This document shows, piece by piece, positions 19,561 through 28,499 of a stretch of 64,000 nucleotides of DNA. How positions within the stretch are numbered: position 1 is the first letter of the stretch; every line of letters begins with the position of its first letter. Source of the DNA: Spirosoma profusum (GTDB taxonomy: Bacteria > Bacteroidota > Bacteroidia > Cytophagales > Spirosomataceae); assembly GCF_014699005.1 (NCBI RefSeq), contig NZ_JACWZY010000001.1:372001-436000 (forward strand), given 5' to 3'. The translations under genes were made by a program, and so were the position numbers. The notes beneath the pieces are model-generated. The model saw only the letters and a program-made list of their open reading frames with translations. It had not been told where the DNA came from and searched no databases.

Positions 19561-20808
19561 TTAGAATTCAAGTACTTCGTTATCACCAAAATTTTCGTAA
19601 GAACTCGTAATGACTTGTTCACCAGGTTCTAAGCCGGTTAAGACTTCATAAAACTCCGGATTTTTGCGGCCTAACGTAATGGGTCGTTTCACGGCCCGTT
19701 TCCCTGATTTATCCACTACGTAAACCCAGTTACCGCCTGTGTCGGAGAAGAAACCGCCAACGGGTAATAAAGTAGCTTTAGCTGCCTTTCCTAACTCTAA
19801 TTGAATTGGGGTTGACTGTCCTCGTTTAATGCCTTCCGGAGCCGTTTTTAGAAAAATCATATCGACATCAATACGTCCATTACGTGATTCTGGATAAACA
19901 CGGGAGATTTGGAGTTCATGATTTCCACCATTGTACTCGAATGAACCTTTTAATCCTGTGAAAATCCGGCTATTATAATGTTCATCGATACCGACACGCA
20001 TTTTGAAACCATTCATGTCATCAATCTGACCGATGTTCTGCCCCCGGTTGATGTTCGAACCTACTTCAACGTCGATACTTGACAATTGACCCGAAACGGG
20101 CGCCTTCACCACCAGATTGTCGAGCGTCTGTTGCCAGAGAGCGACATTTTTCTGTGTACGTTGCAAAGTGCCCTCCAATTGTTTAATCTGGAACTTTGCA
20201 TTTTCTTCCTGGTATTTCTGCGTTTCAATCTCAATGGTACGCTGACTGTTGAGCCGGTCGTAAGCGCGCTTGGCTTTCAGGTAATCTTCTTCCGAGACAA
20301 CCTTATCCTTGTACAGTTTTTCCTGCCGTTCATAGGTGTCTTTCGCCTGAGAAATTTGGGCATCTACATCCGCCAGTGTTTTACGTAATGTAAATCGTTC
20401 GATCTGAATTCGTTGACGGGTGTTTTGCAGGTCGTTAACGAGTCGGTTCGCTTCCGTTTCCGATTGTAGGAAGCTAAGTTTCAGGCTTTGGTTTTCGAGC
20501 TTGAGCAGCACTTCGCCTTTCTTCACCATGTTACCGCCCTCTACCAGTTTCTGCGTTACGTATCCGCCTTCAATGGCGTCAAGTCGGATGGTTTTCAGTG
20601 GTTGAACGACACCCGTTACGGCAATGAAATCTTCAAAAGGTCCAGTTGTTACGTCGGATACGGTTATTTTATCTTTTTCAACATTCAATTTCGACCGACG
20701 GTCGGCAAACAAAAGAGTGTAGGCAAGTAAGCCAATAATGAGCGTACCACCACCAATAATTGCAATACGCTGTGTTGTCCAAAATCGTTTAGGTAAGACG
20801 CGATCCAT
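19561..20808 (-). CDS. Periplasmic adaptor (membrane-fusion) protein, MacA/HlyD-like
   Basis: A 415-residue adaptor anchored by one N-terminal helix (about 14-34). It then has a split lipoyl-like domain (about 60-100, and again near 250 around the phrase KAPVSGQ), a long coiled-coil hairpin (about 108-235, rich in Gln, Lys and Glu), a beta-barrel domain and a C-terminal membrane-proximal domain ending with the typical GLEPGEQVI. Adaptors of this kind link an inner-membrane ABC permease to an outer-membrane TolC-type channel; no TolC homologue is present here. It is the first gene of the export transcript. The gap to the divergent side (20809-21056) carries promoter-like elements described separately. 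Confidence 0.93.
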   Translation of the reverse strand: MDRVLPKRFWTTQRIAIIGGGTLIIGLLAYTLLFADRRSKLNVEKDKITVSDVTTGPFEDFIAVTGVVQPLKTIRLDAIEGGYVTQKLVEGGNMVKKGEVLLKLENQSLKLSFLQSETEANRLVNDLQNTRQRIQIERFTLRKTLADVDAQISQAKDTYERQEKLYKDKVVSEEDYLKAKRAYDRLNSQRTIEIETQKYQEENAKFQIKQLEGTLQRTQKNVALWQQTLDNLVVKAPVSGQLSSIDVEVGSNINRGQNIGQIDDMNGFKMRVGIDEHYNSRIFTGLKGSFEYNGGNHELQISRVYPESRNGRIDVDMIFLKTAPEGIKRGQSTPIQLELGKAAKATLLPVGGFFSDTGGNWVYVVDKSGKRAVKRPITLGRKNPEFYEVLTGLEPGEQVITSSYENFGDNEVLEF

Positions 20809-20901
20809 TTGTTAAGAAGCCAATGAGTGAAACCGAGCTGCCGAAGCAGAGCGAACGTGTGAATATACTATTTAAACTGTTAATATTCGCCTTGGACTCT
20901 T

Positions 20902-20923
20902 TGGCATGAATCCTTATGCCAAT
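20902..20923. promoter_or_regulatory. 7-bp inverted repeat upstream of the export operon
   Basis: TTGGCAT and ATGCCAA are separated by 8 bp, about 95 bp before the adaptor start. The element overlaps the downstream part of the sigma-54-like motif and could be an operator or an early transcribed hairpin. Confidence 0.4.
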
Positions 20924-20934
20924 AGTCATGCCAT
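20918..20934 (-). promoter_or_regulatory. Near-match to a sigma-54 (-24/-12) promoter
   Basis: On the minus strand the sequence reads TGGCATGACTATTGGCA. Against the consensus TGGCACG-N4-TTGCA the -24 half fits well, but the -12 half has TTGG before CA, so the GG-GC spacing is one base too long. The site lies about 110 bp before the adaptor start codon and next to a gene for a sigma-54 activator. It is suggestive, not decisive. Confidence 0.35.
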
Positions 20935-20987
20935 TTGAGTTGTGGTGCTGATTATCAATAATTTGTCATTGAAGTGATATGTGGCCA

Positions 20988-21022
20988 TGTCCGCTTTCGG
21001 ACGAGATTTGTCCGCTTTTGGC
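20988..21022. promoter_or_regulatory. Tandem direct repeat, possible activator site
   Basis: TGTCCGCTTTCGG and TGTCCGCTTTTGG start 21 bp apart, that is two helical turns. They lie about 80-115 bp upstream of where the sigma-54-like promoter would start transcription, the usual place for an NtrC-type activator. A 14-mer from the second copy (ATTTGTCCGCTTTT) also occurs at 32503-32516 across the start of the AraC gene. Confidence 0.4.
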
Positions 21023-21056
21023 GTATGATTATAATGCCGTTCACGAGCATCTGAAA

Positions 21057-22748
21057 TTATGGTTTCGAACCGACGCCGATCAATACGTAAGATTGAAGCG
21101 TTTGGGGGCGAGTGACCGGATCTAGAAAGGCGTAAGTCAATCGACTGACATGGTAATATGGGAACGTAGCAAGATGCCGCACGGTGAAGCCCCGACTGCT
21201 AAGCGAATCAGCCTGCTCGGTAGTCGTGAATACGTTTTGGGGGCCTTTCGAAAGCTGGTAACGTAGCGTTGAATCCGAACGAACGTAGCGCGTGGGTGCT
21301 CTGGCGTAAAATTCGTACGACCAGAAACTGCCACCCCCAACGCCCGTACCCGGCATATACAGAAACGTAGGTTTTCTGACCAGATTTGGTTGCTCGTTAA
21401 CGTATCGGGCGGCATTCATACCGGCCTGGTAATTCAGAAAAGTAGGATACAGAACCAGATTCAGCGAAGCCGCCAGAATCAGCATACTACCCAACATGCG
21501 TCCCATCAACGACGCCAGATTATTCTGCCGGAAAATGGTGAACGTAGCAAACGCAATGACGGCAATCCAGCAAACCGTGCTCACTAGTTGATTCGGACGT
21601 ACCAGTACCAGTAAAGCGATGGTCAACCCGATAATCAGAATGCCAATAACAGTCTGCCCAATCGTCCAGCGACGTAGCACAGTTGGGGTGAGACTCGTTA
21701 GAAAGTGCGCCGTCAGAATGGCATAGAACGGGAATACAATATTCAGATAATGAGGCAACTGAAATCCCGATAACGAAAACAAAGCGAACGTAGCAAGACC
21801 ACTTCCAAGCGATACGTATTCAGGTGCGTTACGTTGTCGTTTAACTAGTGCTACCAGTTGTTTCCCAACTTCTACATATAGGGGCAGCGACCAGGGTAAA
21901 AAAGCCCATAGTAAAGTGTGAACGAAGAAAAATTTATCCCCGGAACCTTTAATGGGACCCGTATTAAAAAATCGCCCGAACTGACTGTCCCAGAAGAAAA
22001 ACTGAATACCTGATACGTTCGTCCTGTCGAAAACAACTTTTTCCGGGTGAATATCAAACTGTTGATATAAACAGTAAATCTCCGGTAGCGTAAACACGAA
22101 CGACAGGGCAACGGCAACGTACCAGCGCCAGTGTAGTAACTCCCGCCAGTGGCCCGTTAGTAGCCAGTGAACAATCAGACCTGCTCCAATTGGAATAAGC
22201 ACAAAAACGCCTTTCGTCATCAGGGCGCACCCGGTCAGCAACGAACCGATGAGCAGGTGATAGAACCGACCGCCCAAAAAGACGCGGTAAAAATGATAGA
22301 CCGGGCCAATGATAAGTGGCATCAGATAAGGTTCAGCCCGCACGTCGCTGTTAGACAATACACCGTGAAAAGCTGTCAGCAGCACCAACGTAGCAACCTG
22401 CGCTACCCCTTTCGAATAGGTTAATTTGGCAAACTGATACGTATAGGCAACGCTACCGAGAAAGAACAGTAGCGCTGGAAACTTATAACCAAACGTATTG
22501 ATACCGAAAAGTTTATAGCTACTGGCAGCTATCCAGAACGGGAAATGGGGCTTGTCGAGCCAATCGGCTCCAACGGCGTATAGATTAACAAAATCACTGG
22601 ACTGAGCCATGATTTTGGCGATGCAGGCATACAGAGCGCCATCAAGTTCCATAATGGACGGAAATAGGCCGGTTGCATTCAGCAGTACGCCAACCATCAC
22701 AAGCCCATAAAACAGGCGATTATCAAAGCCAGCGTACGGACTAGTCAT
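21057..22748 (-). CDS. GT39-family glycosyltransferase (ArnT/PMT-like), integral membrane
   Basis: A 563-residue polytopic membrane protein with about 12 hydrophobic segments. After the first segment comes an acidic loop, MELDGALYACIAKIM, then DWLDKPHFPFWIA. This matches the pattern of GT39/ArnT-type transferases, in which the first extracytoplasmic loop carries the catalytic acid and a YLDKP-like motif follows. Such enzymes move a sugar from a polyprenyl phosphate donor to a lipid or protein in the periplasm. The C-terminal 130 residues form a soluble periplasmic domain. It lies upstream of the adaptor on the same strand but with a 248-bp gap, so it is probably a separate unit. The acceptor is not predictable. 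Confidence 0.85.
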   Translation of the reverse strand: MTSPYAGFDNRLFYGLVMVGVLLNATGLFPSIMELDGALYACIAKIMAQSSDFVNLYAVGADWLDKPHFPFWIAASSYKLFGINTFGYKFPALLFFLGSVAYTYQFAKLTYSKGVAQVATLVLLTAFHGVLSNSDVRAEPYLMPLIIGPVYHFYRVFLGGRFYHLLIGSLLTGCALMTKGVFVLIPIGAGLIVHWLLTGHWRELLHWRWYVAVALSFVFTLPEIYCLYQQFDIHPEKVVFDRTNVSGIQFFFWDSQFGRFFNTGPIKGSGDKFFFVHTLLWAFLPWSLPLYVEVGKQLVALVKRQRNAPEYVSLGSGLATFALFSLSGFQLPHYLNIVFPFYAILTAHFLTSLTPTVLRRWTIGQTVIGILIIGLTIALLVLVRPNQLVSTVCWIAVIAFATFTIFRQNNLASLMGRMLGSMLILAASLNLVLYPTFLNYQAGMNAARYVNEQPNLVRKPTFLYMPGTGVGGGSFWSYEFYARAPTRYVRSDSTLRYQLSKGPQNVFTTTEQADSLSSRGFTVRHLATFPYYHVSRLTYAFLDPVTRPQTLQSYVLIGVGSKP

Positions 22749-22958
22749 TCCCGTCGTTTGTTGCTAAATTAGGGCAATTATTGACAACCGCCCGTGACAT
22801 GTCGATAACCGTTCGTCTAACTATATAAATGACCATCTACTTCTAATAAACTACCACTTAACACATATTTAACGGCCAAAATACGGAAGAAAACCGTAAT
22901 TCGTTGTGGAATCAGATGCCCGTGCAACCTATTCTCTTGGTCTGTCATCTTTGGATAT

Positions 22959-24344
22959 ATGCAAGACGCTAAACTTCTACTGGTCGACGACGACCCCGAT
23001 GTACTACTGGCGGCCCGACTGCTACTGAAACGCCACGTAGCTGCTGTTGACATCGAGAAGAATCCAGAAAAGCTCCCATTTCTGCTCAATAACAACCAGT
23101 ACGATGCTATTGTGCTGGATATGAATTTTCAGCGCGATGTGAGCAGCGGGCGGGAGGGATTTGCCTGGCTCGACCGAATTCTGGACATCGCTCCCGACTC
23201 AAAAGTTATTCTGTTCACGGCCTATGGCGACGTAGAGATGGCGGTTCGGGCTATCAAAGCGGGTGCCGTCGATTTTGTGCTGAAACCCTGGCAAAACGAT
23301 AAATTTCTGGAAACCATTCGGAAAGCTGTTGAGGCCAAAAAAGAAGCCAGCGAGGAGGCCGGATTTGCCAATGGAAAAAAGAATGGCAAGGATTCTGGTG
23401 ATAAAAAAGCGTCGAAGCAGACCAATATCATCGGCTCAGCCATGCGCCCCATCCTCGATACGGTTGAGCAAGTGGCTCCCACCGACGCTAACGTATTGAT
23501 CCTGGGCGAAAACGGTACGGGTAAAGACCTGATTGCCCGCGCTATTCACGAGCACTCGGACCGGCGCGACAAGCCATTTGTGAGCGTCGACGTGGGCGCA
23601 CTGACCGAAAGTTTGTTTGAAAGCGAGCTGTTTGGACATGTAAAAGGCGCCTTCACAGATGCCCGCGACGACCGCGCCGGACGTTTTGAGGAGGCTAACG
23701 GCGGAACCATTTTTCTGGATGAAATCGGCAACCTGACACCATCGCAGCAGGCGCGTTTGCTCACGGTGCTTCAGCAACGGCAGGTAACACGCGTCGGCTC
23801 TAACAAAGCACGACTAATTGATGTCCGGCTCATCTGCGCCACCAACGCTGATCTTAATGAACGAGTAGCGGAACGGGCTTTCCGGCAGGATTTGCTATAC
23901 CGCATCAATACGATCGAACTGCACCTGCCAGCGCTCCGGGAACGACCGGGCGATGTTGGTCAATTAGCCGAGTTTTTCCTGAAAAAGTACGCAAAGCAAT
24001 ACAATCGCTCGGTATCGGGTCTGAGCCCGGCACTGCTCGCCGAAATGAAACAGTATCAATGGCCGGGTAACGTTCGGGAGTTACAGCACGCTGTTGAACG
24101 GGCAGTTATTCTGGCCCGCCCTGAGCTTACGACCGGAACTTTGCTTGAACCGATAAATTTTGTATTCAAAAACGGAGCGACGGTAGCTACACCGGTCAGT
24201 GATACACTTCAATTGGAAGACATGGAACGCCAACTCATCAAGCAGGCGATGCAAAAGTACCGGGGCAGTATTACCGACGTAGCACGTGAGCTGGGTCTGT
24301 CACGTCAAGCATTGTACCGTCGATTGGAGAAATTCGGGATGTAA
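22959..24344 (+). CDS. Sigma-54-dependent response regulator (NtrC family)
   Basis: A 461-residue three-domain activator. A receiver domain (about 1-130) has the acidic pocket DDD at 10-12, the phosphorylation site Asp54 (VLDMN) and the Lys in LKPW. An AAA+ domain (about 150-390) has Walker A GENGTGKD, the sigma-54 contact loop as GAFTDA (GAFTGA in most relatives) and Walker B FLDEIG. A Fis-type helix-turn-helix (SRQALYRRLEKF) ends the protein. It would remodel sigma-54 RNA polymerase at promoters such as the candidate upstream of the export operon. The likely partner kinase is at 26647-28002, separated by three other genes. It is transcribed away from the export locus. Confidence 0.95.
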   Translation: MQDAKLLLVDDDPDVLLAARLLLKRHVAAVDIEKNPEKLPFLLNNNQYDAIVLDMNFQRDVSSGREGFAWLDRILDIAPDSKVILFTAYGDVEMAVRAIKAGAVDFVLKPWQNDKFLETIRKAVEAKKEASEEAGFANGKKNGKDSGDKKASKQTNIIGSAMRPILDTVEQVAPTDANVLILGENGTGKDLIARAIHEHSDRRDKPFVSVDVGALTESLFESELFGHVKGAFTDARDDRAGRFEEANGGTIFLDEIGNLTPSQQARLLTVLQQRQVTRVGSNKARLIDVRLICATNADLNERVAERAFRQDLLYRINTIELHLPALRERPGDVGQLAEFFLKKYAKQYNRSVSGLSPALLAEMKQYQWPGNVRELQHAVERAVILARPELTTGTLLEPINFVFKNGATVATPVSDTLQLEDMERQLIKQAMQKYRGSITDVARELGLSRQALYRRLEKFGM

Positions 24345-24364
24345 CTGACTGACGTAAAACCTTC

Positions 24365-24733
24365 TTATTTCAGCCGATCCAGTAAGAGTGTTAGAATTTG
24401 TTGCTGGGTTTGTTCAAACTGCACAAATTTTTGATTCATTTCCTGACGTAGCGTCTCTATTTGCATTTGCTGTTGATCAAATCGTTGGTCAATTTGCTCG
24501 AATCGCTGATCAACTTTTTCAAATCGACGATGCATTTCTATCGTCAGGCTGGCAACTCCTCGGGCAGCGAGATGGGCATTCGAGTCAGCACGAAGAGCGA
24601 TTTCGAGAATCCGCCCGTTCGACTCGATTAAACGATCTGTTTTCTGTACTACGTCAGCCAGAATGAGCTCAATTTGGTCAAGGCGCTTATTGAGGGTCAA
24701 GCAAAAACTAATTTCGGACAAAAATACAGACAA
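24365..24733 (-). CDS. Short coiled-coil protein of unknown function
   Basis: A 122-residue frame dominated by heptad repeats: LDQIELILADVVQKT near the start and repeated RFEQIDQRFDQQQ from about residue 70. No signal peptide, membrane segment or enzyme motif is visible. Such short Gln/Phe-rich coiled-coil proteins recur in Cytophagales as uncharacterised genes. The start is uncertain: the full frame needs a TTG at 24733, and another TTG at 24700 is possible. It is convergent with the response regulator, 20 bp beyond that gene's stop. Confidence 0.55.
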   Translation of the reverse strand: MSVFLSEISFCLTLNKRLDQIELILADVVQKTDRLIESNGRILEIALRADSNAHLAARGVASLTIEMHRRFEKVDQRFEQIDQRFDQQQMQIETLRQEMNQKFVQFEQTQQQILTLLLDRLK

Positions 24734-24769
24734 CTTTTTGTGATATACAAAAAAGCGTAATTTGTTGAG

Positions 24770-25564
24770 TTAGCTATGCCCTAACTCCCTGGCAATGGCG
24801 TCCTGCGCCTGTTTAACTACCTCGTCGGGTGTTTGGCCAGTGGGTTCAATGCCGGGCAACGTAGCCCATGACATACGAGTAAAAGAAGTCAGTGGAAAAA
24901 GGCCAGTTGGGTTAAAACGACCGGTTCCCCGAACCGCAATGGGCACGACAAGGGCATTAGGTGCCCGCTTTAGCAACGTAGCGACGCCACCGACCACGAA
25001 GGGTTTCATACGCCCGTCAGGATCTCGCGAGCGAGTACCTTCTGGAAAAATAACTGCGGATCGATTCGTATCCTTGATGAGTTTCCCCAGACGGGCAATT
25101 TCCATAATGGCCTGTTTCGGGTCTTTCCGGTCAATGAGGGCGGCTCCGCTTTTTCGCAAGTTGTAGGATACGCCGGGAATGCCTTTCGCCAGTTCGATTT
25201 TTGAGACGAAAATGGGGCCGTGCCGCCGTAAGAACCAGATGATGGGCGAAATATCGAACATACTCTGGTGATTGGCCACGAAAATGATAGGACGATCAGT
25301 GGGAAGGTTAGGCGGGATATGGAAGCGGATGCTGCTTCCGGTCAGATACCAGCCGTAGGAGATGAATGCGTTCATCCAGTCGACCGTATTTTTATGCGCC
25401 TGTTTTCCAAATACGTTGAACGTAACGACTTGTAGTACGTGGAAAATAACCAAAACTAATCCAAAATAGAGTAGATAGACGCAACTCAATAGATAATCCA
25501 GCACTTTTTTCATTACAAAATCAGCAAGCAATTTCTGGTCAAAATTAACAACCCGTTTCATCAT
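24770..25564 (-). CDS. 1-acyl-glycerol-3-phosphate acyltransferase (PlsC family)
   Basis: A 264-residue membrane-associated enzyme that would acylate lysophosphatidic acid to phosphatidic acid. A hydrophobic segment at about 25-50 precedes the catalytic NHQSMFD (HX4D) at about residue 97, and FPEGTRSRD at about 175 is the phosphate-binding EGTR motif. Order and spacing are those of the PlsC family. It is divergent from the desaturase gene with a 100-bp gap, so membrane phospholipid assembly and unsaturation may be adjusted together. A short GAGTTAG/CTAACTC hairpin lies at its stop codon. Two consecutive ATG codons at the start make the exact first residue ambiguous. Confidence 0.9.
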   Translation of the reverse strand: MMKRVVNFDQKLLADFVMKKVLDYLLSCVYLLYFGLVLVIFHVLQVVTFNVFGKQAHKNTVDWMNAFISYGWYLTGSSIRFHIPPNLPTDRPIIFVANHQSMFDISPIIWFLRRHGPIFVSKIELAKGIPGVSYNLRKSGAALIDRKDPKQAIMEIARLGKLIKDTNRSAVIFPEGTRSRDPDGRMKPFVVGGVATLLKRAPNALVVPIAVRGTGRFNPTGLFPLTSFTRMSWATLPGIEPTGQTPDEVVKQAQDAIARELGHS

Positions 25565-25664
25565 GTTACAGAGAAAAATGCATCACGACATAAATCATCA
25601 GCGATTTTAACGGAACTTTGTCCCTTATTTGGATTAATTATTCATTTTCTACGTTGTTTTAAGT

Positions 25665-26642
25665 ATGAGCTTAACAGGTGCACGTATTGAGGTTATGCAG
25701 TTCGTCGGTGAAAAAGTCGATAACTCCATTGATGAATTTCTCAAACCGATTGAGACGTACTGGCAACCGTCTGACCTGCTGCCTGATACCACAAAAGAAT
25801 CATTTCTGGATGAGGTAAAGCTGCTTCGGGAAAGCACCCGCGAACTATCGTACGATTACATTGCTGTATTAGTGGGGGATACCATTACGGAAGAAGCTTT
25901 ACCCACCTACGAATCGTGGCTGATGGACATGGAAGGCATCGACCAGAATAACCCACACAGTTGGACGCGCTGGATACGTAGCTGGACCGCCGAAGAAAAC
26001 CGCCACGGCGACCTGCTTAATAAATTCCTCTATCTGTCGGGCCGGGTGAACATGCGGGCGATGGAAGTATCGACCCAATATCTGATTGCCGATGGGTTCG
26101 ATATTGGCACGGGCCGCGATCCTTACCGCAATTTCGTTTACACATCGTTTCAGGAACTGGCCACCAACCTCTCACACCGACGTACTGCTACGTTGGCTAA
26201 ACAGGCAGGATGTACACAGTTGTCGAAAATCTGCGGAGTTATCGCTTCGGATGAAATGCGTCACGCAAAAGCTTATAAATCATTTGTTGATCAAATTTTT
26301 GAAGTAGATCCGTCGGAGATGATGCTGGCTTTCGAGGATATGATGCGTAAGAAAATTGTGATGCCCGCCCATTTTCTGCGCGAAACGGGTGTAAAACTGG
26401 GCGAAACATTTAGCCATTTCTCCGATGCTGCTCAGCGGCTGGGCGTTTATACAACTCAGGATTACATCGACATCGCCGATTCATTATTAACTGACTGGAA
26501 AATAGCCTCGGTAACGGGCCTGAATGACGCTGGTCAGCGCGCCCGCGATTACCTGATGGCATTGCCGGTTCGTCTGCGTCGCGTGGCCGAACGTACTAAA
26601 ATTCCGGCGCTTGAATACCCCTTTAGCTGGATAGCCGCCTAA
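25665..26642 (+). CDS. Acyl-ACP desaturase (soluble di-iron)
   Basis: A 325-residue plant-type desaturase that would introduce a cis double bond into acyl-ACP. The two di-iron motifs are visible as EENRHGD at about residue 106 and DEMRHAK at about 192, both the EXXH signature, with a further Glu upstream (EEALPTYE). The length is typical. There is no membrane segment, as expected for the soluble family rather than the membrane desaturases. The histidine kinase gene starts 5 bp after its stop, implying one transcript and a link between membrane fluidity and the kinase. GAACTTTG at 25613-25622 resembles a Bacteroidota -7 element. Confidence 0.93.
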   Translation: MSLTGARIEVMQFVGEKVDNSIDEFLKPIETYWQPSDLLPDTTKESFLDEVKLLRESTRELSYDYIAVLVGDTITEEALPTYESWLMDMEGIDQNNPHSWTRWIRSWTAEENRHGDLLNKFLYLSGRVNMRAMEVSTQYLIADGFDIGTGRDPYRNFVYTSFQELATNLSHRRTATLAKQAGCTQLSKICGVIASDEMRHAKAYKSFVDQIFEVDPSEMMLAFEDMMRKKIVMPAHFLRETGVKLGETFSHFSDAAQRLGVYTTQDYIDIADSLLTDWKIASVTGLNDAGQRARDYLMALPVRLRRVAERTKIPALEYPFSWIAA

Positions 26643-26646
26643 GCGT

Positions 26647-28002
26647 ATGAACCGTTTCGCTATCGGTATAGGCTGGCGTATTGCAGGTGTCATCGTGTTG
26701 TCCGGCGCTATTACGTATGGGTACGTTCGGGAAACGAATGGCCTCGTGATGTTTCCGCTGTTTATTCTGGAAATTGTTCTGACCGCCAATCTGTATCAAT
26801 ACGTAACGAGTCTGAACCGAAAGCTAACCCGCTTTCTAGAATCGGTACGTTATTCCGACTTTGCAGTAGCTTTCCGGGCCGATAGTAATCTGGGCCCTAC
26901 GTTCTATGAACTCAACGACCAGTTCAACGAGGTGCTCGATGCTTTTCGGCAGGCGCGGGCCGAAAAGGAAGCCAATCTTCACTACGTTAATACGATTATT
27001 CAGCATGTTAATGTAGGTCTGCTTACGTTCGATGCGGCTGGGCAGGTGGAACTGGTCAATCAGACAGCTCTCCGCTTGTTGGGCATTTATCGGTTACGCA
27101 CCCTTGCTGATTTAAAAAGTACCCATGCTGAACTCGCTACGTTGTTGAAAGCTGCCGCAGCATCACCCACGCCGATGTCGTATCAAACTGGGGCCGATGG
27201 TGAACTGTCGATACGTTGCACCGCCGTTCGGTTGCGGGGAAGGCTCGTAACGGTTGTGTCGATGCAGAATATACGTAGTGAACTTCAGCAGCGTGAACTC
27301 GATGCCTGGCAGAACCTGACGAAAGTACTACGTCATGAGATCATGAATTCGATTACTCCAATTGTGTCACTGGCGGGTACCATGCGGGATATCGTTGAGA
27401 CGGATTTAGTACCCTTTACCTCGGATGAAGCAGAACATTCAATCCCGAGGTATGTAAGTGAGTCTGTGAATGATTTGCGCGATGCCCTGTCGACCATTGA
27501 ACAGCGTGGAACAGGGGTGATGCAGTTTGTGGATGCATACCGAAATTTTACGACCATTCCGCAGCCAATTTTTGCAGATGTAGCCCTTGAACCACTGCTA
27601 CGTAACGTAGTTCAACTGGCCGAAACCAACGCCCGTAAACCGACGATCACCTGCGAAGTTTCATCGCCCAATCTGGCCATTCGGGCAGATGCCGCGCAGA
27701 TTGAGATGGTTCTAATCAACCTGATTAAGAATGCAGTAGAAAGTCTGGACAGGGGGCAAACGCCAAGTATCGACATTCTTGCTGAAGCGGCTGGCCCGCG
27801 TGTGATCATCCATGTAAAAGACAACGGCCCCGGCATAGAACCTGAAGCACTAGAGCAGATTTTCATTCCCTTTTACACTACTAAAAAAACAGGCTCTGGT
27901 ATTGGGTTGAGTTTATCGCGGCAAATTATGCAGTTGCACAATGGACAGCTTACAGCTGAGTCGACACCAGGCCAGGGCAGTACGTTCAGTCTGGTTTTCT
28001 AA
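26647..28002 (+). CDS. Sensor histidine kinase, NtrY-like
   Basis: A 451-residue kinase with two membrane helices at about 7-25 and 32-50 and almost no periplasmic loop, suggesting that it senses the membrane itself or a cytoplasmic cue. A HAMP-like segment and a PAS-like region (about 110-210) follow. The phospho-acceptor motif is RHEIMNSITPI near 230, then the ATPase domain with NLIKNAVESL (N box), DNGPGI (G1), FFYTTKKTGSGIGL (F and G2 boxes, split as FYTTKK and GSGIGL). The NtrC-family regulator at 22959 is the natural partner. It is co-directional with and 5 bp behind the acyl-ACP desaturase. Confidence 0.93.
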   Translation: MNRFAIGIGWRIAGVIVLSGAITYGYVRETNGLVMFPLFILEIVLTANLYQYVTSLNRKLTRFLESVRYSDFAVAFRADSNLGPTFYELNDQFNEVLDAFRQARAEKEANLHYVNTIIQHVNVGLLTFDAAGQVELVNQTALRLLGIYRLRTLADLKSTHAELATLLKAAAASPTPMSYQTGADGELSIRCTAVRLRGRLVTVVSMQNIRSELQQRELDAWQNLTKVLRHEIMNSITPIVSLAGTMRDIVETDLVPFTSDEAEHSIPRYVSESVNDLRDALSTIEQRGTGVMQFVDAYRNFTTIPQPIFADVALEPLLRNVVQLAETNARKPTITCEVSSPNLAIRADAAQIEMVLINLIKNAVESLDRGQTPSIDILAEAAGPRVIIHVKDNGPGIEPEALEQIFIPFYTTKKTGSGIGLSLSRQIMQLHNGQLTAESTPGQGSTFSLVF

Positions 28003-28043
28003 AATAGTTTGTCTTTGATAGTCAGGTATTGTTATAACTCCAT

Positions 28044-28499
28044 CTAACTTTCCCGCATCCAGAAAATATAATCGGTTACCGGCGCCGTTTCGACCATTGG
28101 ACGTATCAGTTGCACGACCTGTCCACGGTGGTAAGCCGCATGATGGCTTGTATGAGTCAAAATGTCAAACACCGTATTCTCAAAGGGTTCACCTCTGGAC
28201 GTATTATAGGCAATCAATTTTGAAAAGTCCGTTTCGGAAAGAGACGTTACGTAACTTACCAACTGCCGATGCTGCCGTTCGGCGATTTCACCCATCCAAC
28301 TTACCGGAGTATCCTCCCAGATAGCCACGAACGCCGGATCGTTGGTAATACGTCCAAGCCAGACATGCTGCGCCGACAAAATATGCCCCATTACCGCAAT
28401 GGCTCGAGCAGGCGGGTTCTTGATCGTTTCGAGTGCGCCGATAACGCGCTGGTTGGCCCAGAGTTCGTAGTTCAGCAATTGAATCAGATGGTCTCTCAT
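28044..28499 (-). CDS. DinB-family protein
   Basis: A 151-residue DinB/YfiT-like four-helix bundle. The metal-binding His pattern is visible: one His in the second helix region (GHILSAQH) and the HTSHHAAYHRG cluster at about 114-124. Members are thiol- or metal-dependent transferases of mostly unknown substrate, not related to DNA polymerase IV. Its ATG overlaps the TGA of the GH3 fusion by four bases (28496-28499), so translation is coupled. The functional tie to peptidoglycan turnover is unclear. Confidence 0.88.
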   Translation of the reverse strand: MRDHLIQLLNYELWANQRVIGALETIKNPPARAIAVMGHILSAQHVWLGRITNDPAFVAIWEDTPVSWMGEIAERQHRQLVSYVTSLSETDFSKLIAYNTSRGEPFENTVFDILTHTSHHAAYHRGQVVQLIRPMVETAPVTDYIFWMRES

